Part shown: piece after piece, positions 18,192 to 26,273 of the stretch | How the letters are laid out: each line of letters opens with the position of its first letter | How positions within the stretch are numbered: position 1 is the stretch's first letter | DNA from: Candidatus Edwardsbacteria bacterium | Lineage (GTDB): Bacteria > Edwardsbacteria > AC1 > EtOH8 | Direction of reading: 5' to 3' | NCBI GenBank assembly: GCA_031082425.1 | Contig: JAVHLB010000002.1 | Location: 149,684-213,683 of the forward strand | Length of the DNA: 64,000 nucleotides | The notes under the pieces: model-generated | Databases searched by the model: none | Told to the model about the DNA's origin: nothing | The model's input: the letters and a program-made list of their open reading frames with translations, nothing else | Made by a program: the position numbers and the translations under genes

Positions 18192-20984
18192 TTACTTACC
18201 CCCCTTCTCCTGGGGTTGAACTTCGTATACGAATTTTATCTCGGTCCTGGTCTGGGGATCCATGAACCGGCCGTCATCCTGCATGGCCGCCTCCTTGTCC
18301 CCGGGCTCCATCCGCAGGCTGGCCTCCTTGGAGGTGTTCGACAGCCCCAAGATCTGGTATCCGGCCCTCCTGACCGAATAATTCCTGCCCGGGAGATAGT
18401 AGCTGCCCTCATCGGCAACCGAATCGCATATCTTGAGGCTCTCCCGGAGCTTGCTTTCCCAGCCATCGGTCCCGGTGGTCCTGGTGCACCACAATTTCTC
18501 CTGATGCAGGGAGGTGAACCTCTCGGTGTTGAGCATCATATTGGCAAAAGAGACGTGGTCCAGCATTATCACCGAACGGCCGGGGTCCTTGCCGGTGGCA
18601 TACAGGCTGGCATTGTTGACCGCCGCCCCGCACAGGTCGGTGTCGCCGAACGAATTGAGCGACAGGTTGATCTCTTTGCCGGAGGTGCCGGAGGATATCC
18701 CCACCCCTATCCGGAACAGCGATTTGAAGGCCGGCGGCAGGACCGCGTAGTTTATCCCTTCGTAGAGTATCTCCCTTTCCTTGGCGTCCCGGAACCAGTC
18801 CCGGTAATTGCTGAAATTCTCCTGGATGAACTTCTCGGCCACATTGAGCATCTCGACTGCGCAGTCCACCGCCTGTTTGGTGGATTCGGCGGCCGGCAGG
18901 ATGTTCAATTCGGTCCCCGAGCTGATGGAATGCCTCAGTTTGAGACCCTTGCCGGTGAAGACCTCCTTGTAGCATTTTTCGTAGGTTTCGTGGGCATTGT
19001 CCCCGAACCAGGCCAGTCCGCCATCCCCGGTGTCCTTGACTATGAATCCGCCGTGCTGCCTGATCACCTGGGCGATCATATAGCCCAGTTTGTTCTTGAT
19101 CTCCCTCTCCTTGTCGGCGTTCATCAGCTTGGAGCTCATGAAGCTTGATCCCCGGATGTCGTAGACCATCACCGCCACCACCCGGGAGAAATGCTTGTAC
19201 ACCCTTTCCCTCACCTCGCCGTCGTTCTTCAGGGCGGCCGACGACTGGGGCAGGACCGCCCCCTGGGCCACGAAAGAATAGCAGCGGTTGTATCTCTTGA
19301 GCCTTTCCGAAAGATAAAAGACTTCGTCGCATAATTCCTGCTGCCTCAAAACAGGGGGGTCCTTCGCCATCAGGGGCGGCCACAGCCGGACCAGCGAGGC
19401 CAGCCGGCGGAAATTCATGATCGGCTCGGCCACCTCCTTGAGGAACTTCCGGTAGTTCTCGATCAGCAGCTCCACGTGGAAGGCCCGGTTCCCCCCCTGT
19501 TCCTCTATCAGCCCGGAGATGGCCCGGCCGTCGGCCTGGGCCTGCTCCATCTCCAGCAGGACGGCGGCGGCATGGGGGTCGTTGGGGTTGCGCCTGGCCG
19601 CCTCCCGATCCAGGGTTTTCACCTTGATGTTGGCCTGCTCCAGCCCCTGCCGGATCATCTCCACCAGGGTCTTGGCCAGGCCCTTGGTAAGCCCCTCCCA
19701 ATCATGTTTTATCGACTGGTCAAGGTTGTTGAAAAATTCCAGATGCTTCAGCAGGTCGGTGCCGATCTCGCCGGACTGGGAGGTGAGCATTGCCGTCAGG
19801 TCCTTCAGGGGCATCCGCTGCAGCGCTTGGCACCTTTCGATGGAGGTCTGGAGGGTTTTCTCCTTGCGTTCCAGGTCCTGCAGGTACCACAGCTGGCCGG
19901 TAAGGTTTCTCTGGAACTGCATCAGGGAATCGGTGACCTTGGCCGCCAGGTTCAGCAGGTTTTCGGAGTAGAGTTTGGCGTCCACCACCTTGGACATGTC
20001 GCTGTTGTTCAGCATCACCAGTTCCTGGGTCTGCTTTTTGACCCGGCTGGTGTATTTCTGAAGGTCGGCCAGCTCCTGGCTGAGCTTGACCTCCAGCTCG
20101 GAGGCTCTCTTGATCAGGACCTTCTGGATCTCCCGGGCGGCCAGCTCGGTGATCTGGGCCAGGCTGCCGGAGATCGTATTGGTTATCTCTTCGGGCTTGG
20201 CAAAGCTGCTGCTGCCCAGCTTCTCCCACAGCGCCTCTTCGTTGGCCTTCAATTGCTCGGTGTACAGCAGGTGGAACAGCTCCGAGATCATCCATTGGGA
20301 AAGATTCAGTTCCCTGAGCAGCGGGGCAAAATCACCGGCCTGGGGATTCTCCAGGTCGAAGCTTACGTTCCAGCCCTGGTCCAGCAGCTTCTCGAAAAGC
20401 TCGGTGTCGATGGAATGCTGCTGCAGCACCTTGTCCCTGATGGGGCGCAGCAGGGCGGTCAGCTCCAGGTTGAACCTCCGCATCACCTGGGGCTCCCGGC
20501 CCCTGACCGCCTCCGGCTGCTGGTCCCACCATAGCGTCGAAGACTCGGACATCAGCTGGCGGTAGGCCAGTTCGAATATCAGGGCCAGCTCCGGCTGGGC
20601 CGAAGTGAAGTTGAGGTAGATCTCCTCCACCGTGCCGTAATAGATGTTCCTCCCGAAATCGCGCCACCGGTCCCAGGCCCTTTCGTTGGGCTGGCCGTCG
20701 GCGTCGTACAGGCAGCATTCCAACAGCATCTGGGCCGCCTGCCCGTGGAACTCCCGGGTGCCCTGGGGCAGCTCCACATAGACCAGCCCCGGGTTCTTGG
20801 CCTCCCCGAACACCGAGAGGATCTCGCCGCCCAGCCTTCTCTCTTTAAGGAACCGGGACACCAGGCTTATCTTCTCCCGGGCCTGTTCCGGCTGTCCCAG
20901 CGTTTCATCGGTCCGGGAGATGTAGCGGCTGCTGGTCTTGATGATCTTTTCGAACTCCGATATCTTGAAACTGGCGTTTTCCAT
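18192..20984 (-). CDS. Large coiled-coil protein with a class III cyclase-like domain
   Basis: 930 residues. Residues 1-590 are mostly helical and unrecognised, with coiled-coil stretches near 270-400. The C-terminal third carries a class III nucleotide-cyclase homology domain: MVYDIRGSS near 604-612 (first metal aspartate) and KDTGDGGLAWFGD near 648-660 (second). Then comes a long insert, followed by RIGVGISSGT and GDTDLCGAAVNNASLY near 780-795. The usual VNxAAR has become VNNASL, so the transition-state arginine is missing and activity is uncertain. The start overlaps the creatininase stop (TGATG) and has GGGAGAAG upstream. The role is probably signal-dependent regulation of the adjacent GGDEF protein; this is inference. 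Confidence 0.75.
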   Translation of the reverse strand: MENASFKISEFEKIIKTSSRYISRTDETLGQPEQAREKISLVSRFLKERRLGGEILSVFGEAKNPGLVYVELPQGTREFHGQAAQMLLECCLYDADGQPNERAWDRWRDFGRNIYYGTVEEIYLNFTSAQPELALIFELAYRQLMSESSTLWWDQQPEAVRGREPQVMRRFNLELTALLRPIRDKVLQQHSIDTELFEKLLDQGWNVSFDLENPQAGDFAPLLRELNLSQWMISELFHLLYTEQLKANEEALWEKLGSSSFAKPEEITNTISGSLAQITELAAREIQKVLIKRASELEVKLSQELADLQKYTSRVKKQTQELVMLNNSDMSKVVDAKLYSENLLNLAAKVTDSLMQFQRNLTGQLWYLQDLERKEKTLQTSIERCQALQRMPLKDLTAMLTSQSGEIGTDLLKHLEFFNNLDQSIKHDWEGLTKGLAKTLVEMIRQGLEQANIKVKTLDREAARRNPNDPHAAAVLLEMEQAQADGRAISGLIEEQGGNRAFHVELLIENYRKFLKEVAEPIMNFRRLASLVRLWPPLMAKDPPVLRQQELCDEVFYLSERLKRYNRCYSFVAQGAVLPQSSAALKNDGEVRERVYKHFSRVVAVMVYDIRGSSFMSSKLMNADKEREIKNKLGYMIAQVIRQHGGFIVKDTGDGGLAWFGDNAHETYEKCYKEVFTGKGLKLRHSISSGTELNILPAAESTKQAVDCAVEMLNVAEKFIQENFSNYRDWFRDAKEREILYEGINYAVLPPAFKSLFRIGVGISSGTSGKEINLSLNSFGDTDLCGAAVNNASLYATGKDPGRSVIMLDHVSFANMMLNTERFTSLHQEKLWCTRTTGTDGWESKLRESLKICDSVADEGSYYLPGRNYSVRRAGYQILGLSNTSKEASLRMEPGDKEAAMQDDGRFMDPQTRTEIKFVYEVQPQEKGGK

Positions 20985-21712
20985 CAGATGATCTTCTCCC
21001 AGCCGGCCAATATCTGTTTGATGTCCGAGGTTAATTTCACCACCACCGCCTCCATATATTTCTTGGCCCGGGCGGAATTGAACACCGGATAGCCCTTGCC
21101 CGGCTGGTTCAATATCATGCTCCGGTAGAAGGGGTGCATGCTGATGCCCTCAAAACGGTGCCCGGCCTCCTCCCGGCGGTAGTCGGCCTTGGAGACCAGG
21201 GTCGGATCGATGGCCATCAGGGCCGCCAGCTCGTCGGCCCCGGCATGGCCCGAGCCGTCGAAATATTTGGCCGATGCCTCTTCGGCCGCCATCCACCAGT
21301 GGATCACCAGGCAGCCGGCCTTTTTATCCCTCCACAGCCCGGCCCCCAGATCGTCCAGGCTGTCGATGTTTCCGCCGTGGCCGTTGAGCACGATGATCTT
21401 TCTGAAGCCGGCGTCGGCCAGGCTGAAGGCCGCCTCCCGGACATAGGCCCTGAGGGTCTGGGGGCTGACGGTCAGCGACCCCGGAAAGCCGATCAGGGAA
21501 TTGGTGACGCCGTAGTTGATGGCCGGGGCCACCAGGGCGTTGAGCGGGCGGGAAAGCCGGTCGGCCAGGTAGCCGGGGATGATGGCATCGGTGCCCAAAA
21601 CCCCGGGTCCGTGGGCCTCGATGGTCCCCACCGGCAGCAGGACGATGTCGGTCTTGCCGGGGACCGTCTTTTGGAACTGCTTCCAGTTCAATCTCTCCAT
21701 TCGGTGTTCCAT
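20984..21712 (-). CDS. Creatininase-family amidohydrolase
   Basis: 242 residues. Metal ligands of the family are in place: E32, H34 and D42 (GTIEAHGP and LGTDAIIP), H112 in LNGHGGN and E161 in GHAGADE. The family hydrolyses cyclic or linear amides (creatinine, and amides made in cofactor pathways such as mycofactocin or FAPy-riboflavin precursors). The substrate here cannot be read, and its place at the head of a signalling operon is unusual. An AAGGA sequence lies 8-12 bases before the ATG. A second ATG four codons later is also possible. Confidence 0.87.
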   Translation of the reverse strand: MEHRMERLNWKQFQKTVPGKTDIVLLPVGTIEAHGPGVLGTDAIIPGYLADRLSRPLNALVAPAINYGVTNSLIGFPGSLTVSPQTLRAYVREAAFSLADAGFRKIIVLNGHGGNIDSLDDLGAGLWRDKKAGCLVIHWWMAAEEASAKYFDGSGHAGADELAALMAIDPTLVSKADYRREEAGHRFEGISMHPFYRSMILNQPGKGYPVFNSARAKKYMEAVVVKLTSDIKQILAGWEKII

Positions 21713-21802
21713 CGCTAGTTCCTTGATATGATGTAAGATAGGGGTTGACCGCAGGTCTGAATTTTAATTATGTCAGAAACCGGGCCCTTTTGCAACATTT
21801 TT

Positions 21803-22474
21803 TTAAACAAAAGACCCTTTATTTCTCCGGCGGACAAACGGGCCGGCCAGCAGCATCCCGGCAAAGAAGCCGCCGATATGGGCGAACCAGGCGATGCCGC
21901 CGGACTGCTCGCCCGGCAATGGCAGGCTGATCAGCCCGAACAGCAGCTGCAGCACTATCCAGAACCCCAGCACCAGGACGGCCGGGACCCTGACTATCCG
22001 GATGAAGATGCCCAGGGGTATAACCGTCAGCACCCCGGCCCGGGGATACAGCAGCAGATAGGCCCCCAGCACCCCGGCCACCGCCCCCGAGGCCCCCACC
22101 GTGGGGATGGCCGAATGGGGATTGAACAATATATGCCCCCAGGCGGCGGCCAGGCCGCACAGCAGATAAAAGAACAGATATTTGACATGGCCCAAGGCAT
22201 CCTCCACGTTGTCGCCGAAGATGAAAAGATACAGCATGTTGCCGATGATGTGCTCCCAGCCGCCGTGGATGAACATGGAGGAAAAGATGCTCCCCCATCC
22301 GGCAATGCCCAGGCTCAGCGCGCTGGCGGGGACCAGACCGAAGCGCTGGATGAATTGCGAGACCTCCTGGCCCAACCCGACCTCATAGAGAAAGACCAGC
22401 CCGTTGAGGGCGATCAGTAGGGTGTTGACCGCCGGAAAACGGGATGAGGGTATGTCGTCCTTGAGGGGTATCAT
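21803..22474 (-). CDS. Rhomboid-family intramembrane serine protease
   Basis: 223 residues with six or seven hydrophobic segments. The catalytic dyad is S129 in VGASGAVAG and H199 in FAHIGGFFAG, with N79 and the preceding SMFIHGGWEHIIGNM of the L1/TM2 region. It cleaves transmembrane helices inside the membrane. It begins 16 bp after the VWA-type gene with GAAAGGC as ribosome binding site, so both are probably one transcript. The substrate is unknown. Confidence 0.93.
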   Translation of the reverse strand: MIPLKDDIPSSRFPAVNTLLIALNGLVFLYEVGLGQEVSQFIQRFGLVPASALSLGIAGWGSIFSSMFIHGGWEHIIGNMLYLFIFGDNVEDALGHVKYLFFYLLCGLAAAWGHILFNPHSAIPTVGASGAVAGVLGAYLLLYPRAGVLTVIPLGIFIRIVRVPAVLVLGFWIVLQLLFGLISLPLPGEQSGGIAWFAHIGGFFAGMLLAGPFVRRRNKGSFV

Positions 22475-22490
22475 GGTCTGCCTTTCATGC

Positions 22491-24548
22491 TCAGCTTAAT
22501 CCGGAGCGCCGCCGCCAGTACCATTCCCCGGCCAGCAGCAGGGCCATGACCAGCGGAAACAGCCAGGGGACCAAAGGTCTTTCTGCCTCCGCCGGTTGCG
22601 GTTCGACCTGATCCAGCCAGTCATCATTGCCGGCCACCGAATCGATATCCCAGTATCTTCCCCGGGTGACCCGGGATATCTCCCTTAACAATCCCCGGTT
22701 CTGGAAACGCTCCCTTTCCTGATAGGGGAAGGGCTCCACCCAGAATCGGCCGGAGAGATCGTTTAGTTTTTTGTCCTCCGACGAAAGGATGGATTCATAG
22801 CGGTACTCTCCCGGCGGCAGGGCCCCGGCATCGAATATATAAAGCCCCGGTCCCCACTGTGACAATTTACTTCTTTGCCGGAGGCCGTTTCTGCCCTTGA
22901 TCTCAACCGACCACTCCAGACCCTGGGCCCGGCTGTTTTCCGCCGGCATGGTTCCCTGGAAAATGACCTTTTCGTCGGGATAATAAAAGCTTCGATCGGT
23001 GTACAGGGTTATGTTCTGATCCTCCATCCCGGCCAGCCAGCGAAAACTCCCGGTGATCAAGGCGGGATAGACCAGGCTGTCTCCCAGCATCCCCCGGGCG
23101 GTCAATTTCCAGGGCCACAGCGACGATGCTGCTATCTGCATCACCCGTCCCCGGCCGAAGTAGCGCCAGGCCCAAAAGGGCAGGTTCTCTTTCTTGTTTT
23201 CAAGGCTGGCCAATAGCACCGCATCGGCAGCCAACTGTTTGACCTTCCCCCTGATGTTCAAGGGAGGATATTTTACCATCCGTTTGGCGACCTGTTCGGC
23301 CAGGGATCGATCGAACAGGCCGGAGGCCGGGAAATATTCCGTCAGCGAAACCGTTCCCTCGGCGGTTTCGCTGTGGGACGAAGGCATCAGGGGTGCAATG
23401 GCATACAGCTGGCGGCTGCGAAAGGCCCAGAGCCAGTCCAGGCCTATTATCAAAAGACCGCATCCTTCGTCCCGCACCCGGGCGGCGATTTCGCCCTCCA
23501 GGCCTCTGTCCAGCAGGCTTTCCCGGACACCCTGCAGAACGATCACATCGGCGGTTTTTATTTTATCCCCCGGATCCTGCCGTTCTCCCTCCTGGCTGCC
23601 GATGCCCGACCAGCGGTCATCCTTCCACAGATAGGGGTTAAATTCGATATTTTTGGCATCGGCCGCCGTCTGCTGCATGAACCGCAGATCCCATCCCGGA
23701 TCGCCTGACAAATAGAGAACATTGATCCGGTCTTTTTTTACGTTGATCACCATATTTTTTCGGTCGACGGTGTCGCCCCCGGACAGCATGTTCACGGTAT
23801 AACGGTTGAGTCCCATTACGGGGGGGACTGTTTCCAGTGTGATCGTTTTTTTACCGGAAGAGTATTCCGCCTGCTGCAGGGTTCTTCCCCGGTTGTCGCT
23901 CAGGACCATCTTGCCCCGGTCACTGACATTTTCCAGCTGCAGCTCGATCACCGCCTTCTGCCCGGGAGAGATGTCCTCCGGTGCATTTATCCGGGAGATC
24001 GAGGGGTGTTGATCATCAGCCTCCGGGCCGATGCCAACGGTGTATATCGGAAGATCCCCGCCGGCTGTCCCGGATGCCGGATCTCCCGGCGCGTTATGAT
24101 TGCCGTCCGACAACAGCACCACCGCTTTCGGCTTTAAGGAGACCGCCGCTTTGATCATCTTTATCAGATCGGTATTGTCGGAATACTCAACCGGCCGGCC
24201 GGGCAGGGCCTCCCGCAGGCCGTTCTGGTCATAGATGTATTTTTTTACATCCTGCCGGGAGGGTATTTTGCCCAGCAGCTCCATCGCCCTGTCAAAACGT
24301 CCGGTCGGACGGCCGTCACGCTGGGCCATGCTGCGGCTGGCATCCGCCACCAGGGCGATGTTGTTCTCCGGCCTGGCAAAAATATTCAGATCAAGTGGAA
24401 TTCCCCATAGGGCCAAAGCGAACAGGATGATGGCCAAAAGCCGCATTCCGGCCAACCCCAGCCACAGCTTACGGCCGGTCCTTTCCTTTTCGCTTGCCAG
24501 CGACCAGAAGGACAGGGCCGTTATCAGGATTATCAGGATCAACTTCAT
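22491..24548 (-). CDS. Membrane-anchored VWA/GATase1-like protein
   Basis: 685 residues from ATG 24548; the promoter six bases upstream supports this start over an ATG 23 codons earlier. Two N-terminal membrane segments (MKLILIILITALSFWSLA and RLLAIILFALALWGI) precede a von Willebrand A domain with MIDAS DASRS (ALVADASRSMAQRDG) and VVLLSDGNHN. A glutamine-amidotransferase-like domain follows (VIVLQGVRES, CGLLIIGLDWLW), then beta domains, and a last membrane helix (PWLFPLVMALLLAGEW) with a basic tail. Similar proteins sit near Bat/MoxR-type loci, but no MoxR ATPase is present here. The function is unknown; an envelope-located role is inferred. Confidence 0.75.
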   Translation of the reverse strand: MKLILIILITALSFWSLASEKERTGRKLWLGLAGMRLLAIILFALALWGIPLDLNIFARPENNIALVADASRSMAQRDGRPTGRFDRAMELLGKIPSRQDVKKYIYDQNGLREALPGRPVEYSDNTDLIKMIKAAVSLKPKAVVLLSDGNHNAPGDPASGTAGGDLPIYTVGIGPEADDQHPSISRINAPEDISPGQKAVIELQLENVSDRGKMVLSDNRGRTLQQAEYSSGKKTITLETVPPVMGLNRYTVNMLSGGDTVDRKNMVINVKKDRINVLYLSGDPGWDLRFMQQTAADAKNIEFNPYLWKDDRWSGIGSQEGERQDPGDKIKTADVIVLQGVRESLLDRGLEGEIAARVRDEGCGLLIIGLDWLWAFRSRQLYAIAPLMPSSHSETAEGTVSLTEYFPASGLFDRSLAEQVAKRMVKYPPLNIRGKVKQLAADAVLLASLENKKENLPFWAWRYFGRGRVMQIAASSLWPWKLTARGMLGDSLVYPALITGSFRWLAGMEDQNITLYTDRSFYYPDEKVIFQGTMPAENSRAQGLEWSVEIKGRNGLRQRSKLSQWGPGLYIFDAGALPPGEYRYESILSSEDKKLNDLSGRFWVEPFPYQERERFQNRGLLREISRVTRGRYWDIDSVAGNDDWLDQVEPQPAEAERPLVPWLFPLVMALLLAGEWYWRRRSGLS

Positions 24549-24554
24549 GAAAGG

Positions 24555-24584
24555 ATTATACTTATTATTCGGTGATAAAGTCAA
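24555..24584 (-). promoter_or_regulatory. Promoter of the VWA-type gene, leaderless geometry
   Basis: On the minus strand TTGACT (24584-24579), an 18-bp spacer, and a perfect TATAAT (24560-24555). The -10 ends six bases before the ATG at 24548, matching the arrangement at 9102. Confidence 0.7.
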
Positions 24585-24608
24585 TAAAAGTGGCCGGGAA
24601 AATGATAA

Positions 24609-24637
24609 AGCCGTCATGTCTCAACAACAGGACGGCT
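24609..24637 (-). terminator. Weak terminator after the DUF5684-like gene
   Basis: AGCCGTC and GACGGCT arms with a 15-base loop. On the minus strand the stem is followed by TTTATCATTTT. It lies between the gene ending at 24667 and the promoter at 24584. Confidence 0.45.
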
Positions 24638-24666
24638 ATTAACAGAGCTAACTTGGCTGAAAAAAT

Positions 24667-25083
24667 TTATGCCTGGGGAGTGCCCTGGGCCGGGGCCGGA
24701 GTGTCCTTGCCCCAGGCCATGATGGCGATGATCACGATATTGGCGATCGGGATCAGCAGCAGCAGGCTCCACCAGCCGGGCTTGCCCAGCCTCTCGGCGA
24801 TCTTCCACCAGATGTAGATCATGGCCACCATCATGACGATCGCTCCCAGCACCGGAATGATGGCCAGCAGTATCGATAAGGTCCACCACCAGGGCAATTT
24901 GGCTATCTGGGTCATCAGGTACACATTGCCGATGGGAATGAAGCCCAGCCAGCCGTTGGGGGTGCCGGTCTTTTTGGCAATGGCCATCAGGGCAAAGGCC
25001 GAGAACAGGTAGGCGGCCAGCCCCACGAACATCCAGACCACGCCCATCGCCGCCAGCAGACCGGTGCCGATTTGATCTTCCAT
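24667..25083 (-). CDS. Small four-helix membrane protein (DUF5684-like)
   Basis: 138 residues with four hydrophobic segments (GLLAAMGVVWMFVGLAAYLF, then WWTLSILLAIIPVLGAIVMM, then a pair ending LLLIPIANIVIIAIMAWG). The motif NGWLGFIPIGNVYLM and the second ERLGKPGWWSLLLLIP copy are typical of the DUF5684 group, of unknown function. GGAGG lies nine bases before the ATG. It seems to be a single-gene unit. Confidence 0.65.
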   Translation of the reverse strand: MEDQIGTGLLAAMGVVWMFVGLAAYLFSAFALMAIAKKTGTPNGWLGFIPIGNVYLMTQIAKLPWWWTLSILLAIIPVLGAIVMMVAMIYIWWKIAERLGKPGWWSLLLLIPIANIVIIAIMAWGKDTPAPAQGTPQA

Positions 25084-25164
25084 TTAACATACCTCCAGTT
25101 ATGTTTTGGGGAATTGCTTATATCTGAACTATACTACGATGACTTATAAAAAGCAAGCGGAAAA

Positions 25165-25503
25165 TCATTTTCTCTCGAAGTGCGGCATATCGAAGGGTAT
25201 CTCCAGGGACAATTCCACGAATCCCCGGTATTTGCCATCCCTGAACCAGGGGCTTTGGTGGATCAGCTTCTTGATGCCGTTCTTCTCGATGGTGTAGACG
25301 TTGGTCCGCTGTTCATTCATCATAGCCTTGAGCTTGCTCCTGGCCGGTTCGGGATGGCAGTCCAAAAGGTTCCGGCCGATCAGCTCCCGGCCGCCGTATC
25401 TGGCAAAGGTGACAACGGCCTTGTCGTTCATGTAAAGGATGACCCCCTCCTTGTCGCAGACCGTCACCGCACCGCCGAATCCGTCCACCCACTCCCCGGC
25501 CAT
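25165..25503 (-). CDS. Single PAS-domain protein
   Basis: 112 residues forming one PAS fold: GGAVTVCDKEGVILYMNDKA, then LIGRNLLDCHPEPARSKLKA and a C-terminal sheet WFRDGKYRGFVELSLEIPF. Stand-alone PAS proteins sense small ligands or redox state and act through partners. It starts 23 bp after the GGDEF protein stop with GGAGCG as ribosome binding site, so the GGDEF protein is the likely partner. Confidence 0.8.
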   Translation of the reverse strand: MAGEWVDGFGGAVTVCDKEGVILYMNDKAVVTFARYGGRELIGRNLLDCHPEPARSKLKAMMNEQRTNVYTIEKNGIKKLIHQSPWFRDGKYRGFVELSLEIPFDMPHFERK

Positions 25504-25526
25504 ATTTGTCGCTCCATTGCTTAGGG

Positions 25527-26219
25527 TTAAAATTTCACCTGGTTGCGGCCTTGGTTCTTGGCCTGGTACATCTTGGCATCGGCCGCCGCCAGCATCTCCC
25601 GGTGGCTGGGAAGCCCGACATCATAACACAATCCCAAACTTATGGTGACCTTCAAACCTTCCTGGATCTCCGCCCAGCGGTATTCCTCGATGCTCTTCCT
25701 TATCCTCTCGCAGACCATGATCCCGCCGCTGGAGGGGGTCTCCGGCAGCACCAGCACGAACTCCTCCCCGCCGTAACGGGCGACGATGTCCACCCCCCGG
25801 CAGTTATCGGTGAATATCTGGGCCACTTTTTTCAGCACCCGGTCGCCCACCTGATGCGAATAGGCATCGTTGATGTTCTTGAAACGGTCGATGTCGGCCA
25901 TTATCACCGTCAGGTTGCGGCGGTATCTTTTGGCCCGGGCGAACTCGTTCTCCAGCCGCAGGTCCAGATAACGGCGGTTGTAGAGGCCGGTCAGGCCGTC
26001 CTCCTTGGTCTGCTGTTCCAGTTCGGCGGTCTTGGCTCCCAGGTCCTCCAGCAGTTTGGATTTCTGCTGGTTGGCCTCGGCCAGCGAGCGGTTCAAATGC
26101 TGCAGCTCCTGATAGGCCTGGGCCAGCTCGTCTATCAGGTCCAGCCGGTCGATGGAACTGAGGTCCTGGTGCCTCAACAGCTCCAGCTTCTGCTCCAGAT
26201 GCTGGGAAAGGTCCTTCAC
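25527..26219 (-). CDS. Diguanylate cyclase (GGDEF domain)
   Basis: 230 residues: an N-terminal coiled coil (about 1-70, LIDELAQAYQELQHLNRSL) and a GGDEF domain with the active-site form GGEEF and an intact I-site RxxD (RGVD) just upstream. It should make c-di-GMP and be feedback-inhibited. The start is GTG at 26219; the frame is closed upstream by TAA and no ATG lies near, while a clear Shine-Dalgarno is missing. The stop of gyrA's reading frame lies 54 bp upstream. Confidence 0.9.
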   Translation of the reverse strand: MKDLSQHLEQKLELLRHQDLSSIDRLDLIDELAQAYQELQHLNRSLAEANQQKSKLLEDLGAKTAELEQQTKEDGLTGLYNRRYLDLRLENEFARAKRYRRNLTVIMADIDRFKNINDAYSHQVGDRVLKKVAQIFTDNCRGVDIVARYGGEEFVLVLPETPSSGGIMVCERIRKSIEEYRWAEIQEGLKVTISLGLCYDVGLPSHREMLAAADAKMYQAKNQGRNQVKF

Positions 26220-26273
26220 GGCAGACCGGCTGATATTTTACCGGCCGCTCCTTTAACCGGGCGGCTAAGGTAA

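Noticed and set aside
16366..18219. 617-codon plus-strand frame opposite the GGDEF regulator
   Set aside because: Antisense to two well-supported genes and of low-complexity composition.
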